A stretch of DNA of 64,000 bases from the NCBI GenBank assembly GCA_001592805.2, contig CP051140.1, positions 2,295,501 through 2,359,500 of the forward strand, in the 5' to 3' direction. Below are positions 53,429-63,741 of the stretch, one piece after another. The notes under the pieces were generated by a model. It searched no databases. It was not told where the DNA came from and saw only the letters and a program-made list of their open reading frames with translations. Numbering within the stretch: position 1 is the stretch's first letter; each line of letters begins with the position of its first letter. The translations under genes and the position numbers were made by a program. The stretch is from Peltaster fructicola (Eukaryota > Ascomycota > Dothideomycetes).

Positions 53429-53859
53429 GGTGGCCAAAAGGTCCGTCGCTGCTTGCTTGACCGCGGATGAGTGAGGTTATACGTAGGTGAACGTGTCGCA
53501 GCGTGCTGATTAGTTATGCTCAACGCTGAATGCTGAGGGCAGTCTGAAGTAGTTACTTGTTGACTGCGTCGCTGGCATTCTCTGCCCTTCTGTGGCTCGG
53601 CAAGCGCTAATCTAGGGTCATCGTTGTAGACGTCAGCGAGCGTGTGTGGGGCTTTTGCAGGTACAGCAAGCTTTGTCACAGAGGAGACACGGGGGATCGT
53701 TGCGAGGGCCACCAAGCATGTATGAATGGTGGGTTATGCACGAAATCTGATCATATTGACAGTAAAGGTCACCGTACGCCATGGATACCCATCCTTGGGA
53801 ACCACCAGGCCTACGCCACGCTCGGTATATGCAAAACACGCCATGCTCATGAAGCTCGC
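53429..53859. other. Intergenic, 0.43 kb
   Basis: Upstream region of DSK2 and 3' flank of the next minus-strand gene. Nothing recognised. Confidence 0.5.
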
Positions 53860-54500
53860 TCAGATCGCACACGATAAGCACACTCTCTGATCACCCTGCA
53901 CTGCGCAAGTATCACACACATTCCGAAGACATGAATGGCAGCTTGTAGACACTTCTCCTGCATCGTCGACGTCCATGGCATCCTCCTGCTTCAGTCTCCC
54001 ATCGCAGTCTTCGCATCGTTGATCATATTGTCCGGTCACATAACTCGGCTCCGGCGTATGTCGCGCTGGCAGCGGCTGTGGAATGCTCCAGAACGAATGC
54101 AGGCTGGTCTTTTGCGTGGTCTTCCCTTGTGGTTGTACAACAAGTGGCGGTGGTTGTGGCTCTGCGTTGGGACGCTCTCGTTGTGCATTGAAGAGGCGCC
54201 CTATGGTATATGCTGTACCGCGAAAATGTCAATAATACTACGCACAACAGAGACTGCTGAAAGCCAGCCAAACGTACCATATATCTGTTCTGGATTCGGA
54301 CGATTGTCCCTGTGCCTTTTGAGTGTACGGCAGCCAAGTTGAACATCATCAGAGGCTATCCATGCTGTCTTGTGTGGTTGTGCTTCCACAGGTCTTGAGA
54401 AGGTGTAGTATGATGACAATGGACTGCTGGTCGTAGTTGACGCTGAGATGTCTGATGCAGGTGAGATTGCGGCGGAGGATCGTTTACGCTTCAGAGTCAT
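53860..54500 (-). CDS. Small conserved fungal protein with C-terminal cysteine pairs
   Basis: Two exons, 54500-54278 and 54200-53860, give 187 aa. No single frame shows it: the intron (GTACGT...CCATAG) joins MTLKRKRSSAAISPASDIS ... NPEQIYG to RLFNAQRERPNAEPQPPPLV. Near residue 109 the stretch SLHSFWSIPQPLPAR precedes a cysteine region: QRCEDCDGRL, then STSCHSCLRNVCDTCAVQGD and RVCLSCAI at the very end. Eight or nine Cys arranged as CxxC pairs suggest one or two bound zinc ions. I recall similar short proteins in many ascomycetes, without an assigned function. The basic N-terminus KRKR suggests nuclear location, which is inference. Confidence 0.75.
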
Positions 54501-54816
54501 CGTGAACGATCAGAGCATGTGTGGATACCCTTGATGCAGCGCAAACAGACTTGTACGGTCGTCGGATCTCGTGGTCGCTTGCAAGGTCGAGAGAGATGAT
54601 GAGTGAAGTGCTGCACGAGAAGCTCGCGCTTGGTCGCGTAGTTCGACGCGTTCGTCCAATCATTACATCATCATCACCATCATCCTGCGATGAGGGCTTC
54701 AATTTGATCTATTACCAGCAGGATCGCATATGTAGCATACACTGCTTAGCTCATACGCAATCAGCTCACATAACGGATGTTGTGATCACATTACATTATG
54801 CTCCTTTCAATATAGT
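54501..54816. other. Intergenic, 0.32 kb
   Basis: Nothing recognised apart from a CATCATCATC run near 54665. Confidence 0.45.
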
Positions 54817-55923
54817 CTATTGTTCACCGGCTTCCATTGACTGGATCATGACCTTGATGCCTCCCTGCTTAGGATCTGCTGCAACCTTGAATGCCTCCAC
54901 TGCATCTTCGAGCTTGTAGCGGTGTGTCACAAGCTTTGAGAGGTCGAGTACCTTGCCTTGAAGCAGCCTGATGGCTCGTGGCCATGTGTTGGCATAACGG
55001 TACTGGAATTGGAGGTCAACTTCTCGAGTACTGAGACGCATGAACGGGATTTTGATCTCTGGACGTCCAACACCAATGACGAAGACCTTACCACCAAACT
55101 TGGCAGCGTGGATGGCACCAGAGATGGAGGACTCGACGCCAGTGCACTCCATGCACACTGCAGGCTCGACACCGTCTGCGAGCGTCTTCACCTTCTCTGC
55201 GAACTGATCGGGTGTGTCTTTGAACTCGACCTTGAGTGTTCGTACACTTGGACAGAACTCCTTCGCGAACTTCAGTCTGCCTTCGTCAATATCTGTAATG
55301 ATGATGGGCTCTGCACCTGCAGCCTTGACACAGGCCAATGTGACCAGACCGATGGGTCCAGCACCGCACACCAGAACACTGTCGCCAAGAGTGATGTTGG
55401 CACGCTGCATACCTGCGAGCGCAACCGAGAGTGGCTCGAGCAGTGCGCCGTCCTCGAAGCTCATGCTGCCAATCTTGTGACACCAAACAGCCGGGTGGTT
55501 GACATACCGACGCAAGAGGCCAGGGATCGGTGGTGTACTTCGGAATGCAACGCTCTCACATCCATTGTAGCGACCAGTCAGGCATGGCTCGCACTTGTTG
55601 CAAATTATGTTTGGCTCGACTGCCACTCTGTCGCCAATCTCATGTGTCTTCACTGACGGATGCTTTGCCACGACCACTCCAGCTGATTCGTGTCCAAGGA
55701 TATGATCACCGTCCACGATCATGGGACCAATACAGCCCGCGTGCCAGAAGTGGACATCGCTGCCACAGATTCCCGTCGATTTGATCGCAACTGTTATCTC
55801 GCCCGGTGCCAAGTCTGCTCCTTGCTCAATTCCCTCCTGCTTCGGCAAAGCATCGGCTACCCAGAGATCATGTGCTGGATTGGTGTACACGCCAATGTTG
55901 GCGTGAGTCGTCTGGATAGTCAT
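54817..55923 (-). CDS. ladA: L-arabinitol 4-dehydrogenase (zinc polyol dehydrogenase)
   Basis: A single exon of 368 aa. The enzyme oxidises L-arabinitol to L-xylulose with NAD+ in the fungal pentose pathway. The catalytic-zinc region is [20 protein letters not shown] and GHESAG. The structural-zinc loop is complete, [18 protein letters not shown]. The NAD motif is [20 protein letters not shown] (near 180-200), followed by [11 protein letters not shown], whose acidic end favours NAD over NADP. The HAGCIGPM segment favours arabinitol dehydrogenase over xylitol or sorbitol dehydrogenase, but closely related polyol enzymes are hard to separate by eye. Confidence 0.87.
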   Translation of the reverse strand: MTIQTTHANIGVYTNPAHDLWVADALPKQEGIEQGADLAPGEITVAIKSTGICGSDVHFWHAGCIGPMIVDGDHILGHESAGVVVAKHPSVKTHEIGDRVAVEPNIICNKCEPCLTGRYNGCESVAFRSTPPIPGLLRRYVNHPAVWCHKIGSMSFEDGALLEPLSVALAGMQRANITLGDSVLVCGAGPIGLVTLACVKAAGAEPIIITDIDEGRLKFAKEFCPSVRTLKVEFKDTPDQFAEKVKTLADGVEPAVCMECTGVESSISGAIHAAKFGGKVFVIGVGRPEIKIPFMRLSTREVDLQFQYRYANTWPRAIRLLQGKVLDLSKLVTHRYKLEDAVEAFKVAADPKQGGIKVMIQSMEAGEQ

Positions 55924-56289
55924 GAGTATTCGGACGTTAGGTCGCTGTGCGGATTTCGGGTGTTTGGAGGCTCGACACTTTGTGATGGCGACTGTGGTCA
56001 GTGGCGAGCTGTGTGATGCACAAGAACTTTTCTGCTGTCACAAACACAGCAATGTTCAACACTCTTATTAGTTCTCATACGTGTGGAGCAACGCAACCGG
56101 TGGGGTCCTGCTGTACTCAAGGGTTCAGTCGATAGTTTGTGGGGATCGCGGGCAGATTAATTGTCCTCCACCTGGTCCGGCATATCCATCGGCCATGTGG
56201 CTTGCAACAGAATCGCCGAAAGACCTTCCTATCAAGTCACGAGCTCGTGGTCGCGGAGAAGCGGTTGTCCTGCGAATGGCTCCAGAACT
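55924..56289. other. Intergenic, 0.37 kb
   Basis: Promoter region of the arabinitol dehydrogenase gene. No A-rich or CreA-type cluster stands out by eye. Confidence 0.4.
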
Positions 56290-57459
56290 TCAGACCAGAA
56301 GTCTGCTCTCGCCGTTCTGTAGTTCCAGCCAGTTGCAATCCTTGAATGCCTCAAGTATATGATCTGGGTCGTCGACTGTTGCGCCGTTGAGCTCTGAATG
56401 GTCGGCTCCATTTGTGGACCTTTCAGCTTCAAGAGCCTCTTTCACAGTAATGATCTTCCTCTGCAAGAACCATGCGACCAATCCACCGCCTTTTTTGACC
56501 TCGTCGTGGGTGCCGATCCAGTACCTGGCATTGAGTATGCGCTGTGCAGCAAGGCCATTGTGTGATCCCAGGTTGAGCTGCAATGCAGTACCAAACGTCG
56601 AAGATATCTTGACGTTATGTTGACCATGCAAGAAAGCAAGCGTCTGTATTTTAGGAGTTGCAGACGCCACAGACTGCAAAGCATCGGCGTGCACCCCGTG
56701 TGGTGTGTATATAAGAGCTTCAGCGCTTTCCTCGTCATCGTCTGTCGCGGCATGGCCACTCTTGCTGGCGCTACGCCTGTTGTTCCATGTGATCATGATT
56801 GCAGAGTGATAGTAAAGAGCGTCGTCTTTGGACATCACACGCGTTATGCCGACCCATTCAGGTAATGGCGCGAGACTTGTACTCCGCCAGTCGGTGTCCC
56901 CGTCACTGGCGAAGTCTGGTAAAGTGGTCACTGTCTTGAAGTGGTTCCAGCTTCTTATAAGCTCTGCCGCAGGCTTCGCTGCAAAGACCGGGACATCTGC
57001 ACGCAGCTCAAGTAGAGTGTCCTTGTGACAGTGGTCGGTGAACTCGTGGCAGATAGCTACAGCATCAATGAAGCTGCCGCTGATCTCTCCATTCTCGCGC
57101 TCCAATTCTGCATTGCTCTTCCTCTTCGCACCGACTCGTAGCCGTGACGCCGAAATTTCGACGTCTCTTGCAAGTTCCTCGAGCTCAGCCACGCTCTGCA
57201 CCGCTGAAGGAGTTGCGTGGAACTGCTGGCTGAACCAAGAGGCTACGTCAGATTGAGGCCCCGTGAACCAAGGGTCGAGGAGTATGTTGTAGTACACGCG
57301 CGCGCCATACTTGATAGCACTCTCTGGACGTGGGAGTTGTATTAACCAGGAAGAGTCGGCGTTTAGATGATGGAGGATAGGGCGTCCTGTAGCGAGAGCA
57401 ACCTGTACTGATGTGCTGAGGTCATCGTACAATTGTGCCGAAGGCTCATCGATAGCCAT
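56290..57459 (-). CDS. Metallo-beta-lactamase-fold-like protein
   Basis: A single exon of 389 aa from the ATG at 57459. It resembles a fungal group related to metallo-beta-lactamase-fold hydrolases. The N-terminal LHHLNADSSWLIQLPRPESA and VYYNILLDPWFTGPQSDVAS resemble the opening strands of UlaG-type enzymes. The metal-site equivalent reads AICHEFTDHCHKDTLLEL (near 132-150), a variant of HxHxDH with the first His of the pair replaced. IQTLAFLHGQHNVKISSTFG and YWIGTHDEVKKGGGLVAWFL follow, with another His-Asp pair. The altered motif leaves metal binding and activity uncertain. It lies upstream of and parallel to the arabinitol dehydrogenase gene, 0.37 kb apart. Confidence 0.7.
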   Translation of the reverse strand: MAIDEPSAQLYDDLSTSVQVALATGRPILHHLNADSSWLIQLPRPESAIKYGARVYYNILLDPWFTGPQSDVASWFSQQFHATPSAVQSVAELEELARDVEISASRLRVGAKRKSNAELERENGEISGSFIDAVAICHEFTDHCHKDTLLELRADVPVFAAKPAAELIRSWNHFKTVTTLPDFASDGDTDWRSTSLAPLPEWVGITRVMSKDDALYYHSAIMITWNNRRSASKSGHAATDDDEESAEALIYTPHGVHADALQSVASATPKIQTLAFLHGQHNVKISSTFGTALQLNLGSHNGLAAQRILNARYWIGTHDEVKKGGGLVAWFLQRKIITVKEALEAERSTNGADHSELNGATVDDPDHILEAFKDCNWLELQNGESRLLV

Positions 57460-57881
57460 GGTCGATTGACAGCAGAGTGTGCGATTCAAGAAACCATGAT
57501 GTTGGAGGACTGCGGTAGGTATACGGTGTTAAATGTATGATCTAGACGATGACCGCATAGTCAGTATGTACATGTACTAGACACCATCGGATTGACTTCG
57601 AGCCGATGAATTTTTAAGCCGCGCTCTTGCCTGCTCGAGAGCATCATGCGATCAATTGCTGCGCCTCATCACAGTATCGATTCGGTAGAGGCGTACACAC
57701 AAACAGGTAGGTGGCAATTCTGCAGTAGCCTTCATCGTCACTTCATCTATCAATTGTGTCAGTCCTATTTCTTTTCCCAAAGTCCACTCACGAAGACTGG
57801 AGCTCCCAAGACCAATCTTCCAAAAGACAACGACCTCACGCGACTCGTACTGTGACTAGGCACGTTGCATAGCTGCAAACG
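57460..57881. other. Divergent upstream region, 0.42 kb
   Basis: Between the metallo-hydrolase-like gene (minus) and the SPRY gene (plus). Nothing recognised. Confidence 0.45.
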
Positions 57882-58931
57882 ATGAGTTATCAACCGCCGC
57901 CGGGACCACCGCCTGGGTATAGTCGGCAGCAGTTCCCATCAAACAATCCATACAAGCAGCATGCCCTGAATGCCGTGCAGCAAGAGCATACAAGACCGCC
58001 ATCATCACGAAAGACGGAGGACTATCAACCACCACCCGGTCCACCTCCTTCACACAAGGCAGAAACCTACCGAGCTCCTCCCGGTCCACCACCAGTGAAG
58101 AAATCCGAGTACCCGCCAGCGTCAATAGACGACACAGAACCGCCTCCATATGACCCATGGCTTGCTGTACCTGACAACGCTCTGCTACCGCCACCGCCTG
58201 CCGTGATGGAGGACTTCTCGCCGGCGAACAACGCCTCGCATGATGATGCACTCCGTGCACGAGCTTGGTGCCGGCGAAATCCTTTACGAACTTCCCAATC
58301 ATGGACGTCTGAAGCGCTCGAGCGAATAGAAGAGCATCAATTCACACTATGCGCCCAGCCTGGCACGATAGCGGCCACTATACAATCATCTGGTCCAGGA
58401 CGTACATCGGTAGTTAGCACAAAGCGTCAAGGCGACACCACACTGTTGTCAAACTTGCCAATGATCACACCTCAACTACAGCCACGAGCAGGCGAGCAAA
58501 GAACTATCTACTACCAGGTGCATATCAAGAAAGTTTCCGGCGATGATGCGAGTGTAGCACTTGGATTTGTAGCACCACCTTACCCTCCGAATCGTCTACC
58601 AGGATGGCATCGTGGTTCTTTGGCAGTGCATAACGATGATGGGCGTCGTTACGTCAATGATGATGACGGTGGCATTGATTTTGTGCGGCCTTTTTCGAGC
58701 GGAGTCCTCGTCGGTATTGGGATGACATTCACAGGTGCACAATACGGTCCAGCGAAGGTCAAAGTATTCTTGACTCGCAACGGCCGCGAGGAGGGTAGCT
58801 GGGACCTCCATGAATCCCGCGATGCAGCGGCTCGCGAGGGTGGCATTGTGGGACTGGATGGAACAACAGATCTGTATGCCGCAATCGGTATATGTGGAGG
58901 TGTTGAGCTCGAAGTGAACTGGGCAGCATGA
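57882..58931 (+). CDS. SPRY-domain protein with proline-rich N-terminus
   Basis: A single exon of 349 aa. The N-terminal 100 residues are proline-rich with a thrice-repeated unit (SYQPPPGPPPG, DYQPPPGPPPS, TYRAPPGPPPV) and a PPPYDPW element that could bind WW or SH3 domains. A SPRY/B30.2 domain fills the C-terminal half: YYQVHIKKVSGDDASVALGF, APPYPPNRLPGWHRGSLAVH, NDDGRRYVNDDDGGIDFVRP, GVLVGIGMTF and KVKVFLTRNGREEGSWDLHE, ending LYAAIGICGGVELEVNWA. The combination recalls the SPRY parts of fungal Rsp5-adaptor (Ssh4/Ear1-like) and Ran-binding proteins, but no TM helix is present. It probably serves as a protein-interaction adaptor. It is convergent with SDH4, 55 bp apart. Confidence 0.82.
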   Translation: MSYQPPPGPPPGYSRQQFPSNNPYKQHALNAVQQEHTRPPSSRKTEDYQPPPGPPPSHKAETYRAPPGPPPVKKSEYPPASIDDTEPPPYDPWLAVPDNALLPPPPAVMEDFSPANNASHDDALRARAWCRRNPLRTSQSWTSEALERIEEHQFTLCAQPGTIAATIQSSGPGRTSVVSTKRQGDTTLLSNLPMITPQLQPRAGEQRTIYYQVHIKKVSGDDASVALGFVAPPYPPNRLPGWHRGSLAVHNDDGRRYVNDDDGGIDFVRPFSSGVLVGIGMTFTGAQYGPAKVKVFLTRNGREEGSWDLHESRDAAAREGGIVGLDGTTDLYAAIGICGGVELEVNWAA

Positions 58932-58986
58932 GATGTGGAAGAAACCTGACTGTAGGTCTTTTGTAGTATACACCTTATACATATTT

Positions 58987-59634
58987 CTATGCGGTCCAGA
59001 TCTTCTTAACTGCCTCCGTCAATCCAACATCATTCGTCTCAAACTCGTAGAAGCCATATCCCACAACGAACACAGCCAAGATGTTGAGGTACTCAAAGAT
59101 CTTGCGGGTCATTGGCACGCGCCAGGTTGGGAAGTAGTCGGTGATGCAAGACCTATGCTTAAATTAGCCAATGGACAAGCAGGTTGACAGGAACTCATAC
59201 GTGAAGCCAATGTAGGAGTGTAGGATAATACCGCCGATCAGAGCGCTGTCCAGGTACGGATTACCGACGCCAGCAGCGAATGGGATGAGGGTGGCTGGGA
59301 CCAGAGCCAGAGATAGACCTCTGCGACCATGTTAATCACCATTTCTCACTTTCCGTCACTGTTTAGCGCACCTCTCAAACGTCCAGTGGTAGCTGCCATG
59401 CGTTGGCTCGGCATGTGGCACAGGTGCTGCGTCGTTGAGCGTGCCTTTGACAGTCTGTGGAAGTGGTGGGAGGAGTGCTCGCATTGCAGAAGTCTGGAAA
59501 GCTGCTTTCTGAAGTGCAAGAGATGGTCGTGAGACGCTCTGCGCTCGGAGTGCTGGGATGATTGAGCTGGCCCCTCGCCTGGCTGGCAATGCCATCGCGC
59601 TGCGGAGCAGTGTTGGTCGTAGTGCAGATGCCAT
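58987..59634 (-). CDS. SDH4: Succinate dehydrogenase membrane anchor subunit 4 (CybS)
   Basis: Three exons, 59634-59372, 59320-59201 and 59152-58987, give 182 aa. CybS anchors complex II in the inner mitochondrial membrane and shares heme b and ubiquinone binding with SDH3. The presequence is basic and Ser/Ala-rich (MASALRPTLLRSAMALPARR). The mature part starts near GSYHWTFERGLSLALVPATL with the first TM. TM2 follows (DSALIGGIILHSYIGFTSCI), containing the conserved heme-type His in LHSYIG and the DYFPTW motif. TM3 is EYLNILAVFVVGYGFYEFE, and the end VGLTEAVKKIW is conserved. All splice phases agree. Confidence 0.94.
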
Positions 59635-59887
59635 TGTGATGATTGTCGACTTGACGCTTGACACAGGAGCAAGAAGCAGAGAGTAGCGAGAGATGCGATG
59701 TCCCTTGAGATGCAGCCGCGGCTTTGGTCAATGAGAAATGGCAGCCACGTGATTGGCTGTCGCGGCTGGCTCCGTATGGAAACTGTCGGAGAGAAAGCTC
59801 TCCATTATTGCAAGCTTCGAAAGAGTTTCTACATCCAAGCACGACAACTCAACACCCGCCATCCATTGTACGTCGTCGGTATCAGGC
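59635..59887. promoter_or_regulatory. Bidirectional promoter between SDH4 and MPP-beta
   Basis: The 253 bp between the ATGs of two divergent nuclear genes for mitochondrial proteins. It includes a CCACGTGATTGGCTG segment at about 59744-59758, which contains a CACGTG E-box directly followed by a CCAAT box in reverse (ATTGG), the kind of site used by the fungal CCAAT-binding complex. The role is inferred. Confidence 0.5.
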
Positions 59888-61377
59888 ATGGCTTCCAGAC
59901 GGCTTGCGCTGAGCCTTCAGCAAGGCTTGCGAGCAAAGCAGGCCATTCGATCCGTCAAACCAGGCCTCACTCGATCTTTGGCGACTCCTGTTAGCCACGG
60001 TTCCATCACGGAAAGCACAACGCTCAGCAATGGCTTCACAGTACGATGACAGCAAGTATCATTTGCAGCAGCGACTGACAGATCTAGATCGCCACCGAGC
60101 ACTCCCCTTACGCGCAAACAAGCACAGTTGGCGTCTGGATCGATGCGGGCTCTCGTGCTGAGACAAGCAAAACCAACGGAACCGCACACTTCCTCGAGCA
60201 TCTGGCATTCAAGGGTACCGACAAGCGTTCACAGTCTCAGCTTGAGCTGGAGATTGAGAATATGGGTGGACATCTGAACGCATACACAAGCCGCGAGAAT
60301 ACCGTCTACTACTCGAAGTCCTTCAACTCTGACGTCCCAGCATGTGTTGATATTCTCTCGGACATCCTCCAGCACAGCAAGCTCGAGAACTCTGCAATCG
60401 AGCGCGAGCGAGACGTCATTCTTCGCGAGCAAGAGGAGGTTGACCGTGTCACAGAAGAGGTTGTTTTTGATCACTTGCACGCGACCGCATTCATGGATCA
60501 GCCACTCGGACGTACCATCCTGGGCCCACGCGAGAATATCGAGTCCATCTCCCGCAACGACCTCGAGAGCTACATCAAGACCAACTACACTGCTGACCGT
60601 ATGGTCTTGGTTGGCGCTGGTGGAGTTCCACATGCCCAGCTTGTTGAGTTGGCGGAGAAGTACTTCTCAAACCTGCCTGCACACAACCCCAACCAACAAG
60701 CCAATGCTGCTCAACGAGGCATCACTAGCAAGCCAGACTTCGTGGGCTCCGAGGTTCGCATCCGAGATGACACCATGCCGACCGCCAACATCGCCATCGC
60801 AGTCGAGGGTGTAAGTTGGAAGGATGACGACTACTTCACCGCTCTCGTCACTCAGGCTATCGTTGGTAACTGGGACCGCGCCATGGGCAACTCCCCATAC
60901 CTTGGAAGCAAGCTCAGCACATTCGTCCACGAGAACAAGCTTGCCAACAGCTTTATGAGCTTCAGCACATCATATTCCGACACTGGACTTTGGGGTATCT
61001 ACCTGGTCACTGACCAGGCAACGCGTATTGACGATCTCGTCCACTTCACCCTTCGTGAGTGGTCGCGTCTTTCATACAACGTCAGTGCCGCTGAGGTTGA
61101 GCGCGCGAAGGCTCAGCTCAAGGCATCGATTCTTTTGTCTCTTGACGGCACTACTGCTGTCGCCGAGGACATCGGACGCCAAATCATCACAACTGGCCGA
61201 CGAATGTCGCCTGAGGAGGTCGAGCGTGTTGTCGGAGCCATCACAGCAGACGATGTCATGAGATTTGCCAAGAGCAAGCTCTGGGACCGCGACATTGCCA
61301 TCTCTGCAGTCGGAAAGATCGAGGGTCTACTTGACTACGCCAGGATCAGGAACGACATGAGCAGAATGCTGTCATAG
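59888..61377 (+). CDS. MAS1: Mitochondrial processing peptidase beta subunit
   Basis: Two exons, 59888-60040 and 60088-61377, give 480 aa. With the alpha subunit it removes presequences from imported proteins in the matrix. It has its own presequence (MASRRLALSLQQGLRAKQAI ... TRSLATP). The inverzincin zinc motif is complete: GTAHFLEHLAFKGT, HxxEH at about 85-89, with the distal Glu further on in the RENTVYYSKSF/VDILSDILQ part. The C-terminal M16 domain has YSDTGLWGIYLVTDQ and STSY-type strands. HFLEH plus the intact beta-type glycine-free C-terminus separates it from the alpha subunit and from complex III core 1. Confidence 0.95.
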
Positions 61378-61567
61378 ATTGAGTTTCGAAAAAGGATGCG
61401 AGCGATCGAATAGCACATATCATCTCGATTGCACTGCCGGCACTAGGTGCTCGGTGTTTTCTGTATGTCTACTCTATCTTAGCGTAATGTAGACTCTGTA
61501 CATCTAGCCAATCGTCCACAGGTTTAGAATTGTTTCGTCGTGTCAAACGAACCTTGGACATGTCTGA

Positions 61568-62755
61568 TCACAATCCTTCTTTTGCCAGCATATCTGCGTG
61601 AGTTAGCGAGTACGTAGAGCTCCTCTTCAACATATACTGACCAGCTATCGCAAGGTAGAATGCAATGGCATTGAACTTGGCTTTGCCATCTGCTCCAAAC
61701 ATGACTTCTTTTGCCCACCAACGAAGCTTATTCGTCCAGTTGATGAGATCGAGGTGTGATACGTTCTCGAGCGTACCTTTATAATCTCCCCATCGAGAAC
61801 TCTCTACGCTTACCAGACCATCGTTCTCTCCCTCGACTTTCTGGATGACATTGTGGCTGTAGCGGAATACAGATGTCAGATGTGGATTCAATTGTGCCCC
61901 ATAGCTGAAATATCGGACGTTTGGGTCATCCTGTACTAATGGGTTGAACTCGTTGTTCATGTACTCCCGCGTCAATTGTGCGAAACCTTTCGTATCACTG
62001 AATCCGACACGCCCGAGCACAGCGTAGAGAGTCTCGGTGATTGTGGGTCCTAGTTGTTTGAACATGTAGTCGGCAAAGGCACTCCCTCGGTGAGGTGTAG
62101 CAACTGTTGTGAGTGATAGGATCCGGATATCATCCGGCTGCATCTTAGAGATCATGAATCTAGCATCCAGCCCGCTGTGCATGATTAGTACTTTGAGCAG
62201 AGTCTTCTCTTTAGACGAACCCCTGTGAGGAAGTCAGCAAGAAAGGCCATCATAGAGCTAATGTACTGACCATACTGTGTCTAAGAATGAGTTAGTAGGC
62301 AAACAACGTGATCGTAACAAACGAACGTACGCGATAACATTGACACCTCTGTTTCCAGCGGCGCTTCTGATCTTCTCAGCGAGCTTACCAGCTCTCTCCT
62401 CGATACTGCCACTAGGTGGAACGGTCGCGATGATGACATCGATACCCTTGGCTGTGAGAGCTTCTGTGATACCGCTCCAGTACTGCAGGCCTGGCAGCTT
62501 CCATGATCCAAAAGCTGGTATGACGTGAAGCTCGTCAAAACCCAGCAGACCATGGGCCAAGACTAAAGGATGCTTTGGTGCCTCGTATGCTTCTCTCAAA
62601 GCAGCGAAGTCATCATGTATGATGCGCGCAGTCACCTCGTCCTTCAATCTTGGGTCGCTGAAGCGCTGAGTTGCAACATGAAAGCATGCTGCGTTCGAGG
62701 CGCGTCTGGTGAGTTGCGCCTGTCTCAAGACAGTCGCGATAGGTCGTACTGACAT
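61568..62755 (-). CDS. Triacylglycerol lipase-like alpha/beta hydrolase (TGL2 type), disturbed microexon
   Basis: Exons are 62755-62331, a microexon 62280-62271, 62174-61642 and 61593-61568. Family members are mitochondrial or lipid-droplet lipases of about 330 aa. The presequence is basic (MSVRPIATVLRQAQLTRRAS). The oxyanion motif is PLVLAHGLLGFDELHVIPAF. The nucleophile elbow should read AHSMGGLDARFM: exon 1 ends at ...NVIA (GC phase), the microexon gives CAC AGT ATG, and the third exon gives C GGG CTG GAT. Twelve nucleotides would keep frame, but the canonical splice sites enclose only ten. The acid (GENDGLVSVESSRWGDY) and His (NVSHLDLINW) follow in a clean frame. A last intron (GTCAGT...ACGCAG) yields ADMLAKEGL, the family's usual end. 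Confidence 0.75.
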
Positions 62756-62973
62756 ACGGACGACACATATCAATGAAGCATGAGCATGCACATGTTTGAT
62801 GGTTGATGCTGTGTGAACGAAGTACGCATCGTGTAATGTTCGAGAATGGCGTTGCGGACAGGGTGACGTCAAATCAATACCAATCTCATATGCAGATTGT
62901 CTATTTGTCTCAACGATGCATGCAAACAACATTTATATACACCTTGGTATTCTCCCAGAGGTCATGATAGTGG

Positions 62974-63741
62974 TCATGCTGTGGGCTGGTCGGTCTTGCT
63001 TGGTGGTTCTGGCTTCACATCCATGACTGCTTTTAGAAGATCGCTGATAACCTGCTCCTCGTCAGCTCGTATGCCCTGTAAAGATTCCTACCTTACCTTA
63101 GGTCCTGTATCCTTGCCGACCTTCTTGATCTCGGCTAGCTTCTTATCTGTGTCCTTGTCTGCATCTTCCTCTGCCTTCTTGTTGCCTCCTTGTTGCTCGT
63201 CCTCGTATGCCTTGAACTCCTGCTCCTTCTGCTTCTTGTAGTCCTCGACTTCCTTCTGAGCTTCCGACTTCGCGTCCTTCACTCGCTTCGTCCGGTCTGT
63301 CGGGAGTTAGTGTATGCTAGAGATCGGGCTCTCGATAAGTGCATACATTCTCGTGCTAAGATATGTCAGTCAATGTTTTCACAGACCATCATGAAGCTGC
63401 ACAGCAGCAATCGGCATGACGACTGACCTTTCTGCACAATCCTCTGTGCTTCTCGCTCTGCCTATGATACTGTGTGAGCTGATGATCACTCGGTTGCTGT
63501 GCTCAACGACAAGCGACGCTCAACGCAGGAACTACCCAGTGAGCAGTACACTAGCTCTATGTGTGGGCGCAGTGTAGATAGAGAGGGTATCGTCTGTCTT
63601 CTGAAAGGGTGCTTGGTGTTCGAGCTGCATGGGTACGTACATCGAGCAAGGTCTGTATGCCGGCCGAGTTCTGTGCCGCCTGTGATCAATATTAGCAACC
63701 TCGATTCGTAGAGCACGCAGCCACAATGGTGCCCGTACCAT
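62974..63741 (-). CDS. VMA10: V-type proton ATPase subunit G
   Basis: Six coding exons give 120 aa: 63741-63739 (ATG alone), 63679-63641, 63461-63428, 63355-63347 (9 nt), 63296-63097 and 63051-62974. Subunit G forms the peripheral stalk of the vacuolar proton pump with subunit E. The spliced N-terminus reads MAAQNSAGIQTLLD, then AEREAQRIVQKAREYRTKRV, which matches the family, and continues as a single long charged helix (KDAKSEAQKEVEDYKKQKEQ) to VISDLLKAVMDVKPEPP. Each junction is GT-AG and in phase, and branch sites such as GCTAATATTGATCACAG are clear. The ATG-only coding exon and the 9-nt microexon make this gene easy to miss. Confidence 0.92.
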
